Counted from the stretch's first letter, positions 38,481 to 47,794 are shown. The stretch: DNA of 64,000 nt from Companilactobacillus kimchii DSM 13961 = JCM 10707 (GCF_001435445.1 NZ_AZDH01000003.1:74572-138571), one strand, 5' to 3'. Numbers and translations: made by a program. Notes: generated by a model not told the origin, from the letters alone.

Positions 38481-39803
38481 GTGCAACAAATAATCGTAAA
38501 TGGACCTACGCAATTAAAGGGAAATGTAAGAATTGAAGGTGCAAAGAATGCTGCCTTACCAATTTTGGCGGCGACTATCTTGGCATCAAAAGGAAAAACC
38601 TCTTTGACAAATATCCCTCCGTTATCAGATGTAATTACAATGTCCAAAGTATTAAAAGCTTTGAATGCTAATGTTTCATATGATGAAATTGATGAAGTTT
38701 TAACGGTTGATACGAGTGAAGGAACATCCACTACAGCTCCTGAAGACCTAGTTGATAAAATGCGTGCTTCAATTGTTGTTTTAGGACCATTGTTAGCTCG
38801 AAATAAAGAAGCTCATGTTGCTATGCCTGGTGGCTGTGCAATTGGCTCAAGACCAATAGATTTACATATTAAAGGCCTTGAAGCAATGGGTGCCAAATTT
38901 AATCAAAATGGTGGTTACATTGATGCAACAACCGATGGACTACATGGTGCTAACATTTATTTAGATTTTCCAAGTGTTGGTGCTACTCAAAATATTATGA
39001 TGGCTGCGACTCTTGCTGATGGTGAAACAACCATTGATAATGCTGCCAGAGAGCCTGAGATTGTTGATTTAGCTAATATTTTAAGTAAAATGGGTGCTGA
39101 TGTTACTGGAGCTGGTACTAATACAGTTCGTATTAACGGTGTATCTAGTTTACATGGCTGTGAACATTCAATTATGCAAGATAGAATTGAAGCTGGTACT
39201 TTTATGGTGGCTGCTGCGATTACAAATGGTGATATTTTCATCAAGGACGCTGTAGCTGCACATAATCGTCCATTGATCTCTAAATTGATCGAAATGGGCG
39301 TTAAAATTGATGAGAACGACGAAGGAATCCGTGTTACTGGTTCTAATCAATTGAAACCAGTTGATGTTAAGACAATGCCTCATCCAGGTTTTCCAACTGA
39401 CATGCAAGCTCAAATGACTTTGGCTCAATTGTTAAGTGTTGGAACTACCGTAATGACAGAGACAGTCTTTGAAAATAGATTTATGCATTTCCCAGAATTT
39501 GGGAAAATGAAGGCCGATTATAAGATTGAAGGTAATTCAGTTATTATGTTTGGACCTGCACAATTGAGTGGTGCTAATGTTGCCGCTACTGACCTACGTG
39601 CTGCTGCAGCGTTGGTACTAGCAGGATTAGTTGCTGAAGGTGAGACAAGAGTTTCTAACCTTCAATATTTGGATCGTGGATATTATCATTTTACTGAGAA
39701 GTTAAGAGACTTAGGTGCTAACATAAGACGTGTAGCAATCGATGAATCTGGTCGAGAAAGTTTAGTATTGAATACAATACCAAGTGTTACAAAATTGGCT
39801 TAA
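38481..39803 (+). CDS. murA: UDP-N-acetylglucosamine 1-carboxyvinyltransferase
   Basis: This 440-residue enzyme transfers enolpyruvate to UDP-GlcNAc, the first committed step of peptidoglycan synthesis. It has EGAKNAALP (K22, N23) and the catalytic cysteine C119 in [11 protein letters not shown], the target of fosfomycin. Start GTG 38481 is supported by GGAGGAG at 38468-38474; the longer frame from 38466 is less likely. A terminator follows and separates it from mbl. Confidence 0.94.
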   Translation: MQQIIVNGPTQLKGNVRIEGAKNAALPILAATILASKGKTSLTNIPPLSDVITMSKVLKALNANVSYDEIDEVLTVDTSEGTSTTAPEDLVDKMRASIVVLGPLLARNKEAHVAMPGGCAIGSRPIDLHIKGLEAMGAKFNQNGGYIDATTDGLHGANIYLDFPSVGATQNIMMAATLADGETTIDNAAREPEIVDLANILSKMGADVTGAGTNTVRINGVSSLHGCEHSIMQDRIEAGTFMVAAAITNGDIFIKDAVAAHNRPLISKLIEMGVKIDENDEGIRVTGSNQLKPVDVKTMPHPGFPTDMQAQMTLAQLLSVGTTVMTETVFENRFMHFPEFGKMKADYKIEGNSVIMFGPAQLSGANVAATDLRAAAALVLAGLVAEGETRVSNLQYLDRGYYHFTEKLRDLGANIRRVAIDESGRESLVLNTIPSVTKLA

Positions 39804-39814
39804 AGTTGACTTAA

Positions 39815-39842
39815 GGAAGTGGGATTTCCACTTTCTTTTTTT
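39815..39842 (+). terminator. Terminator after murA
   Basis: GGAAGTGG (39815-39822) pairs with CCACTTTC (39828-39835), with one G-T pair, over a 5-base loop, followed by seven T. Confidence 0.82.
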
Positions 39843-39870
39843 ATTGGCAATTTAATGATTGAGCTGGTTA

Positions 39871-39879
39871 TGATATACT
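39871..39879 (+). promoter_or_regulatory. Extended -10 promoter of mbl operon
   Basis: TGATATACT gives an extended TG motif one base before TATACT, 30 bases upstream of the start codon. A -35 element is weak (TTTAAT at 39851). Confidence 0.45.
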
Positions 39880-39908
39880 TTTTGTGTTTAGATTTTGGAG
39901 GATATAGT

Positions 39909-40898
39909 ATGTCGAAATATCTAGGAATTGATTTGGGTACAGCAAATGTACTTATTGATGTAAAAGGCGAGGGAATTGTTTTAAACGAACCCTCAGTTGT
40001 AGCAATTAATACGAATAATAATGATGTCGTGGCAGTTGGTAAAGATGCTTATATGATGGTTGGTAGAACACCAGCTAATATTAAAGCTATCCGTCCATTG
40101 AAAGACGGTGTAATAGCTGACTTTGATATTACTGAAAAAATGCTTCAGTATTTCATTGATAAATTGAATATGAGAAGTCGCTTTGCTAAACCAACAATTA
40201 TGATTTGTGCTCCTACTAATGTGACACCAGTAGAACAAAAATCTATCATTGAAGCTGCTGAACAAGCCGGTGGGGGAAAAGTTTATTTACAACTTGAACC
40301 TAAAGTTGCCGCTGTCGGTGCTGGTCTTGATATTTTCAAGCCACAAGGAAACATGGTTATTGATATCGGTGGTGGTACTAGTGATATTGCCGTTATTTCA
40401 ATGGGAGATATCGTTACAAGCCGTTCATTACGTTTCGCGGGTGATAAGATGACAGGTGCCATTCAAGCCTTTGTGAAGCAAAACCATGGCCTTATTATTG
40501 GTGAAAGAACTGCTGAACAAATTAAGATGGAAATCGGTTGTGTCATGGATGCTGATGAAAGTAAGACTTTCTCTGCTAGTGGAATTGATGTTGTAACTGG
40601 ATTGCCTAAAGAAATTACGATTAATGAATTAGAGGTTCAAAACGCTTTGTCTGATGGTGTAGATCAAATTGTTGATGCTGCCAGAAATGTTTTGGAACAA
40701 ACTCCTCCTGAATTGTCTGGAGATATTATTGATCGTGGTATTATGTTAACTGGTGGTGGAGCTTTGTTGAAGAATCTTGATAAGCTTCTTTCCGAAAAGT
40801 TACAAGTACCCGTACTTTTGACAGATAGTCCACTTGACTCGGTTGCCTTGGGTACTGGTGTTTTATTAGAGAACATCGAAAAACATAAAAAATACTAG
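39909..40898 (+). CDS. mbl: MreB-family rod-shape protein (Mbl-like)
   Basis: This 329-residue bacterial actin homologue has the phosphate loops IDLGTANVLID and IDIGGGTSDIAV, and an adenosine motif [12 protein letters not shown]. It forms membrane filaments that guide lateral wall synthesis. The canonical MreB of the window lies with mreC and mreD at 57303, so this copy beside rodA is best called Mbl. The frame is open from 39819, but ATG 39909 with GGAGG at 39897-39901 is correct. Confidence 0.88.
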   Translation: MSKYLGIDLGTANVLIDVKGEGIVLNEPSVVAINTNNNDVVAVGKDAYMMVGRTPANIKAIRPLKDGVIADFDITEKMLQYFIDKLNMRSRFAKPTIMICAPTNVTPVEQKSIIEAAEQAGGGKVYLQLEPKVAAVGAGLDIFKPQGNMVIDIGGGTSDIAVISMGDIVTSRSLRFAGDKMTGAIQAFVKQNHGLIIGERTAEQIKMEIGCVMDADESKTFSASGIDVVTGLPKEITINELEVQNALSDGVDQIVDAARNVLEQTPPELSGDIIDRGIMLTGGGALLKNLDKLLSEKLQVPVLLTDSPLDSVALGTGVLLENIEKHKKY

Positions 40899-40906
40899 GG
40901 TGAAAA

Positions 40907-41089
40907 ATGAAAAGAGACTTTGGTAAAGAATATCGTCGTGATATTTTTAAGAAAATAGGTTGGGTATTATTATTAATGCTAATTTTTTTAGTTTTGGGTA
41001 TGTTGATTGGATCAGCCTTGGGTGGTTCTAATCCACTAGCCGTTTTATGGCCAGGGACCTGGATGCATATGTTCGATTTCTTAAAGTAA
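40907..41089 (+). CDS. epuA: EpuA-like small membrane protein
   Basis: This 60-residue protein has a basic N terminus, one strong membrane segment (about 17-40) and a short tail with [12 protein letters not shown]. It matches EpuA (PF11772), often mislabelled as an RNA polymerase beta subunit in databases. It follows mbl by eight bases in streptococci- and lactobacilli-like order. Its function is unknown. I see no RNA polymerase motifs. Confidence 0.72.
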   Translation: MKRDFGKEYRRDIFKKIGWVLLLMLIFLVLGMLIGSALGGSNPLAVLWPGTWMHMFDFLK

Positions 41090-41090
41090 T

Positions 41091-41384
41091 ATGTTAAAGA
41101 AAATATTGATAGGAATCGTTAGAATTTATCAAAAATTCATATCTCCAGTGTTGCCACCTAGTTGTCGATATTACCCAACGTGTTCATCTTATTTTATTGA
41201 TGCGGTGAAAAAGCACGGTGGAATTTTAGGTACTGTTATGGGGATTGCAAGAATATTACGTTGTAATCCCTTTGTGCGTGGTGGGGTAGATCCCGTACCA
41301 GATAATTTCACTATTTTTAGAAATCCTCATCCGGAAAAATATGAAGATGAAATTATTGCAAAAAAATTTCATAACAAAGAATAG
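41091..41384 (+). CDS. yidD: Membrane protein insertion efficiency factor YidD
   Basis: This 97-residue protein has the conserved core [22 protein letters not shown] and [14 protein letters not shown], with the cysteine pattern CRYYPTCS...C of YidD. It assists YidC-dependent membrane protein insertion. It follows epuA by one base. The gene is usually near yidC/rnpA, but in lactobacilli it is also found with cell-shape genes. Confidence 0.92.
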   Translation: MLKKILIGIVRIYQKFISPVLPPSCRYYPTCSSYFIDAVKKHGGILGTVMGIARILRCNPFVRGGVDPVPDNFTIFRNPHPEKYEDEIIAKKFHNKE

Positions 41385-41394
41385 GAAAGATTCA

Positions 41395-41616
41395 ATGTCT
41401 AGAAAAAAGAAATCAGTAGAAATTAGTTTAAAAGATATCAGTAGTGATCCCGAAACTTATGAACTTTGGGATGGTAAACATTATATTGGAACGATTAAAA
41501 AGGAAGCTGAACGTTACCTTTCTTTTGTAGAGAGCAATGATACTCCCTTTAAGTCGGTCAAACTTGACGATGCAATTAATGAATTGTTGATGCAATATAA
41601 TTTACATAATCATTAA
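41395..41616 (+). CDS. DUF2969 family protein
   Basis: This 73-residue protein (from ATG 41395) is cytoplasmic, with the family pattern KKKSVEISLKD then YELWDGKHYIGTIKK. AGGAAAGA precedes the start. The frame is open from 41341, inside yidD, but the upstream codons are not conserved in character. DUF2969 is almost confined to Lactobacillales and lies before rodA here. The function is unknown; a role in envelope growth is inferred from context. Confidence 0.8.
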   Translation: MSRKKKSVEISLKDISSDPETYELWDGKHYIGTIKKEAERYLSFVESNDTPFKSVKLDDAINELLMQYNLHNH

Positions 41617-41627
41617 TAGGTGTAGAT

Positions 41628-42827
41628 ATGCAAATAAGAAATGAAAATAAGAAGAACGACGTGGATTCGAGAATTGATTATGGAATAATCTTTTCCGTAA
41701 TGATGTTGGCTATGATTGGATTGATGTCAATCTATGTAGCAACAATTCAAGATTCACAGAACCCATTGAAGAATGTGGTTTCACAAATAGTTTGGTATGC
41801 TATCGGTGCTGTTATAGTAGCAGTGGTAATGCAGTTTGATGCGGAGCAGTTGTGGCAAGTTGCCACCTTGGCTTATTTTGCGGGACTGGCGTTGCTGTTT
41901 TTAGTATTGATTTTTTACAGTCGCTCGTATGCTGCAAGTACTGGTGCTAAGAGTTGGTTTGCTATTGGTTCCTTTACATTCCAGCCATCAGAAGTTATGA
42001 AACCGGCGTTTATTTTAATGCTGGGTAAAGTAATCACAAATCATAACAGTGAATATTCACATACTATCAAGAGTGATTTTATGTTGATAGGGAAATTATT
42101 CCTGTGGACATTGCCTGTTATGGTGCTATTGAAGTTGCAAAATGATTTTGGTACTATTTTGGTTTTCGTAGCCATCTTAGGTGGAATGATTTTAGTTTCA
42201 GGTATTGATTGGCGGATTCTTTTAGTAGGATTTTTGATCGTAGCTGTTGTTGGTGGTACGGCATTGTTATTTGCTACTACTGATTGGGGAAGAACTATCT
42301 TAGGTCATTTTGGTTTTAGATCTTATCAGTTTGCCCGAATTGATAGTTGGCGTGATCCTTCAGCTGATACTTCAGAAAATGGGTATCAGATTTGGCAGAA
42401 CATGAAGGCTATTGGTTCTGGACAATTATTTGGTAAAGGTTTCAACGTTTCTAATGTTTATGTTCCAGTACGTGAATCAGATATGATTTTCTCTGTTGTT
42501 GGTGAAAACTTTGGTTTCGTTGGTTCTTGTATTCTAATTCTCTTGTACTTCTTGCTAATTTATCAAATGGTTCAAGTGACTTTTGATACAAAGAATGAAT
42601 TCTATGCCTACGTATCAACTGGTGTTATTATGATGATTTTATTCCACGTATTTGAAAATATTGGTATGAGTGTGGGTCTATTACCATTGACTGGTATTCC
42701 ATTGCCGTTTATTTCGCAAGGTGGGTCTGCCTTATTAGGTAATATGATTGGTATTGGATTGATTATGTCAATGAGATTCCATCATAAGAGTTATATGTTT
42801 GAAAACGGTACTTTTAAACAAAGGTAG
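41628..42827 (+). CDS. rodA: Peptidoglycan polymerase RodA (SEDS family)
   Basis: This 399-residue protein has about ten membrane segments and the SEDS signature LPLTGIPLPFISQGGSALL near the C terminus. SEDS proteins polymerise glycan strands. Clustering with mbl supports the RodA (elongation) role rather than FtsW. A conserved aspartate/glutamate region lies around DSWRDPSADTSENGYQIWQ. It is followed after nine bases by the GcvH-like gene. Confidence 0.9.
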   Translation: MQIRNENKKNDVDSRIDYGIIFSVMMLAMIGLMSIYVATIQDSQNPLKNVVSQIVWYAIGAVIVAVVMQFDAEQLWQVATLAYFAGLALLFLVLIFYSRSYAASTGAKSWFAIGSFTFQPSEVMKPAFILMLGKVITNHNSEYSHTIKSDFMLIGKLFLWTLPVMVLLKLQNDFGTILVFVAILGGMILVSGIDWRILLVGFLIVAVVGGTALLFATTDWGRTILGHFGFRSYQFARIDSWRDPSADTSENGYQIWQNMKAIGSGQLFGKGFNVSNVYVPVRESDMIFSVVGENFGFVGSCILILLYFLLIYQMVQVTFDTKNEFYAYVSTGVIMMILFHVFENIGMSVGLLPLTGIPLPFISQGGSALLGNMIGIGLIMSMRFHHKSYMFENGTFKQR

Positions 42828-42836
42828 GAATTAATT

Positions 42837-43133
42837 ATGAGTGATAAAAAGAATTATTTTTGGATAAAAAAGGGTGAGCATACGACTCGTATAGGTCTTA
42901 CTAAAGAGGCTCAAGATACTTTAGGTGATATCAAATATGTTGAATTACCTGATCTAGATTCTGACATAAAAAAAGGCGAATCTAGTGGTGAGATTGAAGC
43001 TCAAAAGGCTGTAGTGGAGCTAGAATCACCGATTAGTGGTAAGATTGTCAAGGTTAATGATAAATTAAATGATAATCCTGAATTATTAAATGGTACTGAA
43101 AAAGATGCTTGGTTCTTTGAAGTAAATAATTAA
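42837..43133 (+). CDS. GcvH-like lipoyl carrier protein (stand-alone)
   Basis: This 98-residue protein resembles the H protein of the glycine cleavage system. It has the LTKEAQDTLGDIKYVELP start and the lipoyl-lysine loop GEIEAQKAVVELESPISGK, with K57 as the likely modified lysine. It is shorter than typical GcvH (about 125), mainly at the C terminus. No glycine cleavage T or P protein is in the window. A stand-alone GcvH can act as a lipoyl relay or GcvH-L; the role here is not determined. Confidence 0.72.
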   Translation: MSDKKNYFWIKKGEHTTRIGLTKEAQDTLGDIKYVELPDLDSDIKKGESSGEIEAQKAVVELESPISGKIVKVNDKLNDNPELLNGTEKDAWFFEVNN

Positions 43134-43156
43134 ATTTTTAAAATTTATCTTTTTAT

Positions 43157-43183
43157 TGTTGCTTATTTCTTGCAACATTTTTT
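43157..43183 (+). terminator. Terminator after the GcvH-like gene
   Basis: TGTTGC (43157-43162) pairs with GCAACA (43172-43177) over a 9-base loop, followed by six T. It closes the mbl-to-gcvH operon. Confidence 0.72.
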
Positions 43184-43236
43184 AATAACTGTTTAAATTA
43201 TCCATGGAATTAATAAATGAATGGGGATAGTTTAGA

Positions 43237-44094
43237 ATGAAAATCTTAGGTGAAAAGATTCGTCATTACAGAAAACTCAGAGGTATTTCTCAATCTGAGT
43301 TAGCTGATGGCATTTGTACACAGGCAACTGTCAGCCTGATTGAAAAAAAAGACAAGATTCCAAGCATGGAAATTTTGGTTCGCATTTGTGAGAGACTGGG
43401 TATCACAATGAACCTTGTAATTGTTAATGACGATAGTCAAATCTATTCAATAATTAGTGATATTAAGAAGTCATTCTATCAAGATGATTTCGACGGAATT
43501 AGTGATAAACTGGGTAAGCTTAACAACATCAATGTCAACAACAAACAAGAAATTAAGCTAATTCACTTCTTCCATGGCTTGATTGAATATGTCACAAGCA
43601 AGAATTACGACAAGGCCATCTTTGATTTCAATCGCGCAATGAATGTGAATATTGCTAATGTTGATATGTACGATATTTTAATCGACATATTTACAGCTAA
43701 GGCATACATCAATAAGAAGTCACTGGACGAAGCTAAAGTTTACTATGATCAAGCTAAAGACTTAATCAAGTCAAGCTTAGATAAAATCGGTGATGAAAAT
43801 TACCATGATAGCATTTTGATTTACGCTAATATGTCTGACTTGTCATTGAAATTGGATGAAAATCAAAAAGCTATGGAATATGCCAATGAAGGTATTTTCA
43901 TTGCTAGAAAAGAGCAAACTCTTTTCAAGCTTGATGAAATGTACTGTTACTTAGCAGAAGCAGGCACACGAGAAGGTCAAAAGGCCGATGAAGATTACAT
44001 TAAAGCATATGTGATTTCTAGCGTGAGTGAAGATAAAAGAGTATTTGAAAAATTAAAATCTAAAGTGAAAGATATGCATTTAAATATCTTTTAA
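43237..44094 (+). CDS. XRE-family regulator with TPR-like domain
   Basis: This 285-residue protein has an N-terminal helix-turn-helix (about 7-60; ISQSELADG...ATVSLIEKK) and a long helical C-terminal part with TPR-like pairs (about 70-280). The architecture is that of Rgg/PlcR-type regulators, which often sense peptides. No short peptide gene is visible next to it, so peptide sensing is unproven. A bidirectional terminator follows. Confidence 0.75.
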   Translation: MKILGEKIRHYRKLRGISQSELADGICTQATVSLIEKKDKIPSMEILVRICERLGITMNLVIVNDDSQIYSIISDIKKSFYQDDFDGISDKLGKLNNINVNNKQEIKLIHFFHGLIEYVTSKNYDKAIFDFNRAMNVNIANVDMYDILIDIFTAKAYINKKSLDEAKVYYDQAKDLIKSSLDKIGDENYHDSILIYANMSDLSLKLDENQKAMEYANEGIFIARKEQTLFKLDEMYCYLAEAGTREGQKADEDYIKAYVISSVSEDKRVFEKLKSKVKDMHLNIF

Positions 44095-44121
44095 AAAATA
44101 ATAATTTATTAAATTCCAAAT

Positions 44122-44155
44122 AAAAAGGAGTGATTCGAAAGAATCACTCCTTTTT
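44122..44155. terminator. Bidirectional terminator between regulator and uspA
   Basis: GGAGTGATTC (44127-44136) and GAATCACTCC (44141-44150) form a perfect 10-base-pair stem with a GAAA tetraloop, flanked by five A and five T. It serves both converging genes. Confidence 0.93.
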
Positions 44156-44164
44156 GGTTACGAT

Positions 44165-44638
44165 TTATTTTCTTGGTTTTTTGATGGTCTTGTTATCTAA
44201 GTCTGTTCTAACAACAAGTACATCACATGCTGCAGTTCTTGTTACATATTCGGTAACAGAACCAATTAGTAATCTCTCCATGGCATTAAGACCAGTAGCA
44301 CCGATCATGATCAAGTCAACACCTAACTTCTTGGGGAAGTCTGTAGCGATGATTGCCTTAGGAGCACCATATTCAATACTGTAGTCGATTTCGTTTAAGC
44401 CAGCATCTTGAGCTGTCTTGACGTAACTCTTAACAGTATCTTTAGCTTTTTCAGTGATTTGTTCAACCATAGTTGAATCAAAACTAGAAACATTTTGGAA
44501 AGCTCTAGTATCAATGACATGAAGCAAATGAACAGCGGCATTATTTCTTTTAGCTACTTCCACAGCTTTCTTAAATGCTAGTTCAGCTTCAAATGAACCA
44601 TCGATTGGTACGAGAATGTTTTTATATTGTTGTAACAT
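44165..44638 (-). CDS. Universal stress protein family (UspA)
   Basis: This 157-residue single-domain UspA protein has the N-terminal KNILVPIDGSFEAE strand and the ATP-binding signature IMIGATGLNAMERLLIGSVTEYV near the C terminus, so it is probably an ATP-binding member. The frame could begin at GTG 44647, but ATG 44638 behind GGGGTGAT is better. It is convergent with the XRE-TPR gene. The role in stress survival is known for the family only. Confidence 0.87.
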   Translation of the reverse strand: MLQQYKNILVPIDGSFEAELAFKKAVEVAKRNNAAVHLLHVIDTRAFQNVSSFDSTMVEQITEKAKDTVKSYVKTAQDAGLNEIDYSIEYGAPKAIIATDFPKKLGVDLIMIGATGLNAMERLLIGSVTEYVTRTAACDVLVVRTDLDNKTIKKPRK

Positions 44639-44717
44639 AAGTATCACCCCGTTAGTGTAGTATTATTACTGCTTGTATACCTTTATTTTAGTTGATTGAG
44701 GCTGATAAATACAGTCA

Positions 44718-44996
44718 TCAGCGAATATTTGCTAAATAAATTGAAAAGGCTGCCGCAATTAAACTTCCTAGTAACAATGTTATTAGATTCATTTCCTTAG
44801 TGCCGACTAAAAGGACAATGATTCCTAGGATAGAAACCAGTGCCAATAGGACAGCAGTGAAACGCATAATGTTTTTTAAAGTAAGATTTTCGTTAGGCGA
44901 GTAGATTAAAAATTTTTTATCACTGTGTGACCATAGTGTGTAGGCCAAAGCCAACAAAAAAATAATAAAAAATATCATTAAAACTTTAATTATCAT
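44718..44996 (-). CDS. Small membrane protein of unknown function
   Basis: This 92-residue protein has membrane segments at about 2-20, 45-64 and 70-88 with the linker WSHSDKKFLIYSPNENLTLKN between the first two. It is seven bases downstream of rarA on the same strand and is probably cotranscribed. I do not recognise a family. Position next to rarA may be conserved but I cannot test that here. Confidence 0.6.
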   Translation of the reverse strand: MIIKVLMIFFIIFLLALAYTLWSHSDKKFLIYSPNENLTLKNIMRFTAVLLALVSILGIIVLLVGTKEMNLITLLLGSLIAAAFSIYLANIR

Positions 44997-45003
44997 AACT
45001 ATT

Positions 45004-46290
45004 CTAACCCCGTTTTGAATTCTTTTTCCATTCTTGAATTTGTTGCATTCGAAGATTTAATGCTTGTTCATATTTACCAGTGTTCTTAGGTTGATAATAT
45101 TTCTTATTAACAAGATTGTTAGGTAGATATTGTTGTTCAACCCAAGAATTAGGATAATTATGTGGATATTTATAATCTAGTCCATGACCTAATTTCTTGG
45201 CGCCAGAATAGTGCGCGTCTTTTAAATCGTCAGGAATCGAGCTAGCTTTGCCATCACGGACGTCTGCTAGTGCATCATCAATAGCTGCCATACCAGAATT
45301 CGATTTAGGACAGAGGCAAAGATCAATCACTGCATCTGCTAAAGGAATTCTGGCTTCAGGCAGTCCGACCATTTGTGCTACTTGAGCGGCTTGAACGGCC
45401 CGGGCACAAGCTTGCGGATTGGCTAAACCAACGTCTTCGTAGGCACAGACTAGTAATCGACGGATAGCCGATGTTAATTCACCAGCTTCTAAAAGTCGAG
45501 CAAGATACAATAATGCAGCATCAGGATCACTTCCACGGATCGATTTTTGAAAAGCGGAGATAACGTCGTAATGGCTGTCACCGTTCTTATCGGCTGAGAT
45601 AGCTTTACGTTGAATTGACTCTTCAATTGATTGTAAATCGATGTGGATTTGCCCGTTTTCATCACTTTTAGTTGAAAGCACTGATAACTCGAGACCATTT
45701 AGAATACTTCGTAAATCACCATTTGTCGAATTGACTAACAGATTTAGAGCATTCTCATCCAATTTAACATCATACTTACCTAATCCGTTCTTATCATCCT
45801 CTAAGGCTCTTCTAACAGCTTTTTTTAAGTCATCACTAGTAAGTGGATATAATTCGAAAATTTGTACACGAGAGCGAATAGCAGGGCTTATATTGATATA
45901 TGGGTTTTCAGTAGTTGCACCAATTAAAATAATGGAGCCACTTTCCAATAATGGAAGGAGAAAATCCTGTTTAGTCTTATCTAGACGATGGATTTCATCC
46001 AATAAAAGGACCACCGTTCCACTCATTTTGGCCTCTTCAGCTACTATTTGTAAATCCTTTTTACTATCAGTAGCAGCGTTTAATTTTCTGAAAGCATATT
46101 TAGTACTCCCCGCAATTGCGCTAGCAATACTAGTTTTTCCGATCCCAGGAGGACCATAGAGAATCATTGAAGATAACATTTTGGCTTCAACCATTCGGCG
46201 AATGATCTTATGGGGACCAACTAAATGCTGTTGACCGACAATTTCATCAATATTAGTAGGTCGCATGCGATATGCTAATGGTTTTTGCAT
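45004..46290 (-). CDS. rarA: Replication-associated recombination protein A
   Basis: This 428-residue AAA+ ATPase of the RarA/MgsA family acts at stalled replication forks. It has Walker A YGPPGIGKTS near 45-54, Walker B LLLDEIHRLDK, and the family C-terminal region GLPEARIPLADAVIDLCLCP. The start ATG 46290 is preceded by AGGAGG. It diverges from a DUF1054 gene across 53 bases. Confidence 0.92.
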   Translation of the reverse strand: MQKPLAYRMRPTNIDEIVGQQHLVGPHKIIRRMVEAKMLSSMILYGPPGIGKTSIASAIAGSTKYAFRKLNAATDSKKDLQIVAEEAKMSGTVVLLLDEIHRLDKTKQDFLLPLLESGSIILIGATTENPYINISPAIRSRVQIFELYPLTSDDLKKAVRRALEDDKNGLGKYDVKLDENALNLLVNSTNGDLRSILNGLELSVLSTKSDENGQIHIDLQSIEESIQRKAISADKNGDSHYDVISAFQKSIRGSDPDAALLYLARLLEAGELTSAIRRLLVCAYEDVGLANPQACARAVQAAQVAQMVGLPEARIPLADAVIDLCLCPKSNSGMAAIDDALADVRDGKASSIPDDLKDAHYSGAKKLGHGLDYKYPHNYPNSWVEQQYLPNNLVNKKYYQPKNTGKYEQALNLRMQQIQEWKKNSKRG

Positions 46291-46343
46291 AATTCCTCCT
46301 ATATAATTAATATGTATATATTCTACAACAAAGGATTGAGAAC

Positions 46344-46943
46344 ATGTTTGATAAAAATGATTTTAAAGTTTTCAATGATGATACCTTGAGTGGACGTTTG
46401 GAGTTGATTAGAAAAGATCTTGATCCTAAGTTTGAGGTTTTAGGTCAAGATTTACTTCAGGCACTTGAAGATGAGTATCATCAGAAGTTCTTTTTAAAGA
46501 TAGCTAAGCATCAGCGTCGAACGAAGAATCCACCACCAGATACTTGGTTAGCCATCAACCAGGATAAAAAAGGTTATAAAAAGACACCACATCTAGAATT
46601 TGGCTTGTGGCCAGATCGTTATTTTATAACTTTTAGTTTATTGGCGGATATTAGAGATAGGGTGAACTACTATCCAATTTTAAAAAAGTATCAAGATAAA
46701 ATCATATCAGAAGGTTGGGGAGTGTCAAATGATCACACTTCTAGTATTTTAAAAGACGCCGCTGATTTTAATGATGTAATTAAGCATTATCAAAAAGTTA
46801 AATCTAGTGACTTAGTAATAGGATTTGAACTTTTAAAAGATGATCCGATTGTATCCGGCGCTGATTATGATAAATTATTGAAAGATAAATTTATGAGCTT
46901 AAGTCAATACTTAGTTCTTTTTAATGAAGAGGTTGCCAAATAG
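46344..46943 (+). CDS. DUF1054 family protein (YktB-like)
   Basis: This 199-residue soluble protein matches the DUF1054/UPF0637 family. The diagnostic stretches are the first 35 residues (FDKNDFKVFNDDTLSGRLE), KHQRRTKNPPPDTW, and HLEFGLWPDRYF. The family is found in Bacilli and has unknown function. The start is ATG 46344 with AAAGGATTG. It is convergent with rpsD. Confidence 0.85.
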   Translation: MFDKNDFKVFNDDTLSGRLELIRKDLDPKFEVLGQDLLQALEDEYHQKFFLKIAKHQRRTKNPPPDTWLAINQDKKGYKKTPHLEFGLWPDRYFITFSLLADIRDRVNYYPILKKYQDKIISEGWGVSNDHTSSILKDAADFNDVIKHYQKVKSSDLVIGFELLKDDPIVSGADYDKLLKDKFMSLSQYLVLFNEEVAK

Positions 46944-46961
46944 GCATTCTCTTTTTTTTGT

Positions 46962-46995
46962 AAAAAAAAATACACCCACCAAGGAGTGGATGCAT
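46962..46995. terminator. Terminator between DUF1054 gene and rpsD
   Basis: On the minus strand a 10-base-pair stem (46995-46986 with 46979-46970, two wobbles) is followed by nine T, ending rpsD. The plus-strand gene has only a T-run at 46952-46959. Confidence 0.82.
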
Positions 46996-47007
46996 TTGTT
47001 CCAAATA

Positions 47008-47619
47008 TTAAAGAATTTGGTTGTAGTATTCAACAATCAATGATTCATCGATATTTGGTTCTAGTTCGTCACGTTCTGGGTTACGTACTAGAGAACCTGT
47101 CATTTCGTTATCATCAAATGTAACGAAACCAGGACGACCAACAACGTTTTCAAGGTTAGCCTTAACAATTGTAAGGTTCTTTGACTTGTCACGAAGGCTG
47201 ATCTTTTGACCAATCTTAACTTCGTATGAAGGGATATCAACACGTTTGCCATCAACAGTAATGTGACCGTGGTTAACAAGTTGACGAGCTTGTGGACGTG
47301 AACTTGCTAAACCTAAACGATAAACCATGTTATCCAATCTTGTTTCAAGAAGAATCATCAAGTTAACACCGTGAATTCCTTCCATCTTACCGGCACGGTT
47401 AAATAGGTTACGGAATTGACGTTCGTTAACATCATACATGAAACGTAACTTTTGCTTTTCAGCTAATTGTTGACCGTATTCTGAAACCTTACGACGGCCA
47501 CCGTTTGGTCCATGTTGACCTGGGGCATAGTTTCTACGGGCAATTTCCTTACCTGTACCTGAAAGTGAAATTCCTAAACGACGTGATAATTTCCAACGAG
47601 GTCCTGTATATCTTGACAT
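47008..47619 (-). CDS. rpsD: 30S ribosomal protein S4
   Basis: This 203-residue primary binder of 16S rRNA has the S4 N-terminal domain ([20 protein letters not shown]) and the S4 RNA-binding domain ([27 protein letters not shown]). GGAGGAATTTATTT precedes ATG 47619. A strong promoter and a leader of about 170 bases lie upstream, fitting autoregulation by S4 as known in Bacillus. Confidence 0.97.
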   Translation of the reverse strand: MSRYTGPRWKLSRRLGISLSGTGKEIARRNYAPGQHGPNGGRRKVSEYGQQLAEKQKLRFMYDVNERQFRNLFNRAGKMEGIHGVNLMILLETRLDNMVYRLGLASSRPQARQLVNHGHITVDGKRVDIPSYEVKIGQKISLRDKSKNLTIVKANLENVVGRPGFVTFDDNEMTGSLVRNPERDELEPNIDESLIVEYYNQIL

Positions 47620-47788
47620 AAATAAATTCCTCCAAAATGTTTGTCTGGAGTAAAATAATTAACTAGAGCACAGCATTCGTGCAGTTATCGTTACAATTTT
47701 CGCCATGTGCAGCCCACAGGTTACTTGTTGAACTAAATCGTCGATAAATGTTGACGTTCTTGCCGCTCTTTGCTGCATATTTTACACG
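47620..47788 (-). ncRNA. Structured rpsD leader (candidate S4-binding autoregulatory RNA)
   Basis: Between the promoter and rpsD lies a transcribed, non-coding leader of about 169 bases. It contains GCTGCACATGGCGAAAATTG, AACTGCACGAATGCTGTGC and other pairing segments. In Bacillus rpsD is repressed by S4 binding to its leader, so the same is likely. I did not derive a full fold. Confidence 0.6.
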
Positions 47789-47794
47789 AAGACT

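Noticed and set aside
40907-41089. RNA polymerase subunit label for the 60-residue protein
   Set aside because: It is a single-helix membrane protein without polymerase motifs; the label is a known database misname for EpuA-like proteins.
43214-43231. Very short frame (MELINE...) just before the XRE regulator
   Set aside because: It has no ribosome site and eight codons only, so a leader or signal peptide cannot be supported.
44698-44725. GCTGAT/ATCAGC inverted repeat between uspA and the small membrane gene
   Set aside because: No T-run follows on either strand and it is too weak to call a terminator or operator.
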